From NCBI GenBank assembly GCA_021199865.1, contig JAJQHG010000135.1:1-6511 (forward strand): a stretch of 6,511 bases of DNA, given 5' to 3'. Positions 5,129 to 6,511 of the stretch are shown in pieces. Made by a program: the position numbers and the translations under genes. This DNA comes from Methanosphaera sp. (lineage in GTDB: Archaea; Methanobacteriota; Methanobacteria; Methanobacteriales; Methanobacteriaceae). The notes under the pieces were generated by a model. The model did not search any database. It was not told the DNA's origin and saw only the letters and a list, made by a program, of their open reading frames with translations. Every line of letters starts with the position of its first letter. The first letter of the stretch is position 1.

Positions 5129-6376
5129 TTATCCAAACATTACTGAATCTTTTGCAATGTCCTGGTTACGTGCTGTTAATACCTTCTTAAGTGCATCCTC
5201 AAAGTTTTGTGCACTTACACTATAATGTTCATCACGTATTGCAAACATACCTGCCTCAGTACATATTGATTTAAGATCTGCACCAGAAGCATCCTTTGCT
5301 TGATGAGCAATATATTCTAGGTCTACATCACTATCAAGAGTCATGTCCTTAGTATGAATCTTAAGGATTTCTAGTTTACCTTCTTCATCAGGTACAGGTA
5401 CTTCTATTACTCTATCAAATCGTCCAGGCCTAATTAATGCTGGATCAAGTATGTCTGGCCTATTTGTTGCAGCAAGTATTCTTACATTACCTCTGGTTTC
5501 AAATCCATCCATCTCTGCTAATAGTTGCATAAGTGTACGTTGTACCTCACGATCTCCACTAGTAGATCCTTGTAATCTCTTTGCTGCTATTGCATCAATT
5601 TCATCTATGAATATGATTGCTGGAGCTTTTTCTTTTGCTAATTCAAATACTCCTCGTACTAATCGTGATCCTTCACCAATATATTTCTTTACAAACTCAC
5701 TTGCAACAATCTTGATGAACGTAGCATTTGTTTCATGTGCTACAGATTTAGCTAGTAATGTTTTACCAGTTCCAGGTGGTCCATAGAATAATACTCCTTT
5801 TGGTGGAGTTATTCCTACCTTTTCAAAGATTTCAGGGTTCTTTAATGGTAATTCAACTGTTTCTATGGTTTCTTTTATTTGATCATCAAGTCCACCAATA
5901 TCATCATAGGAAAGATCAGGTTTTTCTTCTATTTCCATTCCAGATACTAATGGATCTTTTTCTGATGTTAATACATCAACTATGCTGAATGTTTGTTGGT
6001 TTAGTGCTACTCTTGCACCAATCTCCATCTTACTAGCATCCTTTTCAGAGTATTTTAGTAAAAATGAGGGTCCTGTAGTACTCTTTACTACTGCTTCATG
6101 ATTATCTAGTAACTCAGATACTGTTGCTATAACTAGAGGTGGTGTTCTAAATCTATTAATCTCATTCTTTAGAGATTTAACTTCACGATCTAACCTTAAG
6201 TTCTCATTTTCTAGTAATACTTTATCTTTCTCTAACTTTCTTACTTCCCAGGTTAGATTACGCTCAATTGCTTCATGTTTATCGAGGATATTTGTTAAGT
6301 CTTCATCTTCAACTGATTCTATAATTTGTGTTTCCTCGTCTGGCTTATCAAATGAACTTGGTTGAGTCTCTTCCAC
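5129..6376 (-). CDS. pan: Proteasome-activating nucleotidase (PAN), AAA+ unfoldase of the archaeal 20S proteasome
   Basis: Hexameric ATPase that unfolds substrates and opens the 20S proteasome gate. The protein has 415 residues, normal for PAN. Order: acidic N-terminus (1-28), coiled coil (about 30-77), the Pro hinge (P79-P80) before the OB domain (81-140), AAA+ module (155-330) and helical C-domain. Visible are Walker A GPPGTGKT (199-206, K205), the Tyr-Ile-Gly pore loop (232-234), Walker B IIFIDE with D258 and E259, sensor-1 ATN (N305), arginine fingers R316 and R319, and sensor-2 GAD (365-367). The C-terminus is Met-Phe-Gly, a Phe variant of the hydrophobic-Tyr-X motif that docks into the 20S alpha ring. 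The start is GTG (complement of 6374-6376) with a complete AGGAGGT site (complement of 6383-6389) 6 bases upstream, the best ribosome-binding site in the window. Its 3' end is followed after 28 bases by the C/D guide RNA. Confidence 0.97.
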   Translation of the reverse strand: MEETQPSSFDKPDEETQIIESVEDEDLTNILDKHEAIERNLTWEVRKLEKDKVLLENENLRLDREVKSLKNEINRFRTPPLVIATVSELLDNHEAVVKSTTGPSFLLKYSEKDASKMEIGARVALNQQTFSIVDVLTSEKDPLVSGMEIEEKPDLSYDDIGGLDDQIKETIETVELPLKNPEIFEKVGITPPKGVLFYGPPGTGKTLLAKSVAHETNATFIKIVASEFVKKYIGEGSRLVRGVFELAKEKAPAIIFIDEIDAIAAKRLQGSTSGDREVQRTLMQLLAEMDGFETRGNVRILAATNRPDILDPALIRPGRFDRVIEVPVPDEEGKLEILKIHTKDMTLDSDVDLEYIAHQAKDASGADLKSICTEAGMFAIRDEHYSVSAQNFEDALKKVLTARNQDIAKDSVMFG

Positions 6377-6382
6377 GAATAT

Positions 6383-6389
6383 ACCTCCT
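6383..6389 (-). promoter_or_regulatory. Shine-Dalgarno site deciding the GTG start of pan
   Basis: AGGAGGT on the minus strand is complementary to the archaeal 16S 3' end and ends 6 bases before GTG at 6376. No in-frame ATG start lies at a comparable position, so the GTG is well supported. Confidence 0.85.
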
Positions 6390-6419
6390 TTTAGTAGATT
6401 CTTAAAATTTATTAGTTTT

Positions 6420-6427
6420 ATTATATA
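6420..6427 (-). promoter_or_regulatory. Putative TATA box for pan
   Basis: TATATAAT on the minus strand lies 44-51 bases upstream of the GTG start. Initiation about 25 bases downstream would give a short leader of roughly 20-25 bases that still includes the AGGAGGT site. Other AT-rich boxes occur further upstream (for example around 6465 and 6490), so the choice is tentative. Confidence 0.4.
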
Positions 6428-6511
6428 GATTTAGTTATAATATTTCGTTAATTATCTTTTATTTATATTATAACTTTTTTTATTTTATTTTAAATATCAA
6501 TTATACAATAG

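Overview
The window reads as euryarchaeal chromosome from a very AT-rich methanogen of the order Methanobacteriales. Methanosphaera is the best guess and AT-rich Methanobrevibacter the alternative. The evidence is a proteasome-activating nucleotidase (PAN), a UPF0146 protein, a RimI-type acetyltransferase, a corrinoid-ring reductase, AT-only spacers with TATA-like boxes, T-tract terminators and heavy use of A/T-ending codons. The species is inferred from gene content and composition, not from a database match.

Layout. The left 219 bases are AT-rich spacer holding a T-tract terminator for the first gene. Positions 220-660 (-) encode a RimI-like N-acetyltransferase. A divergent spacer (661-885) carries promoters for both sides and a 17-base tandem repeat directly upstream of the rightward TATA box. 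A tight two-gene unit follows on the + strand: a UPF0146 protein (886-1299) and, with no spacer, a P2A cation ATPase of the SPCA/PMR1 type (1300-3813). After a 202-base spacer with a terminator and a new promoter comes the corrin-ring reductase CobK/CbiJ (4016-4783, +). On the right, pan (5129-6376) runs leftward from a GTG start with a full Shine-Dalgarno site.

The most informative element has no ORF. In the 345-base convergent gap between cobK and pan, an island of roughly balanced base composition at 5033-5100 is, on the minus strand, a textbook archaeal C/D box guide sRNA. It has a 9-bp terminal stem, a C box, a 12-nt guide, a D' box, a 3-nt linker, a C' box, a second 12-nt guide and a D box. 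It starts 28 bases past the pan stop codon. It is therefore either processed from the pan transcript or driven by a promoter just after pan. The rest of the gap is terminator-like T-tracts for both convergent genes.

Functionally the window is mostly housekeeping: protein N-terminal acetylation, divalent-cation export, cobamide synthesis (methanogens need corrinoids for methyl transfer), regulated proteolysis, and RNA-guided 2'-O-methylation. Smaller curiosities are a 10-residue internal duplication after M6 of the ATPase and a PAN C-terminus of Met-Phe-Gly in place of the usual hydrophobic-Tyr-X.
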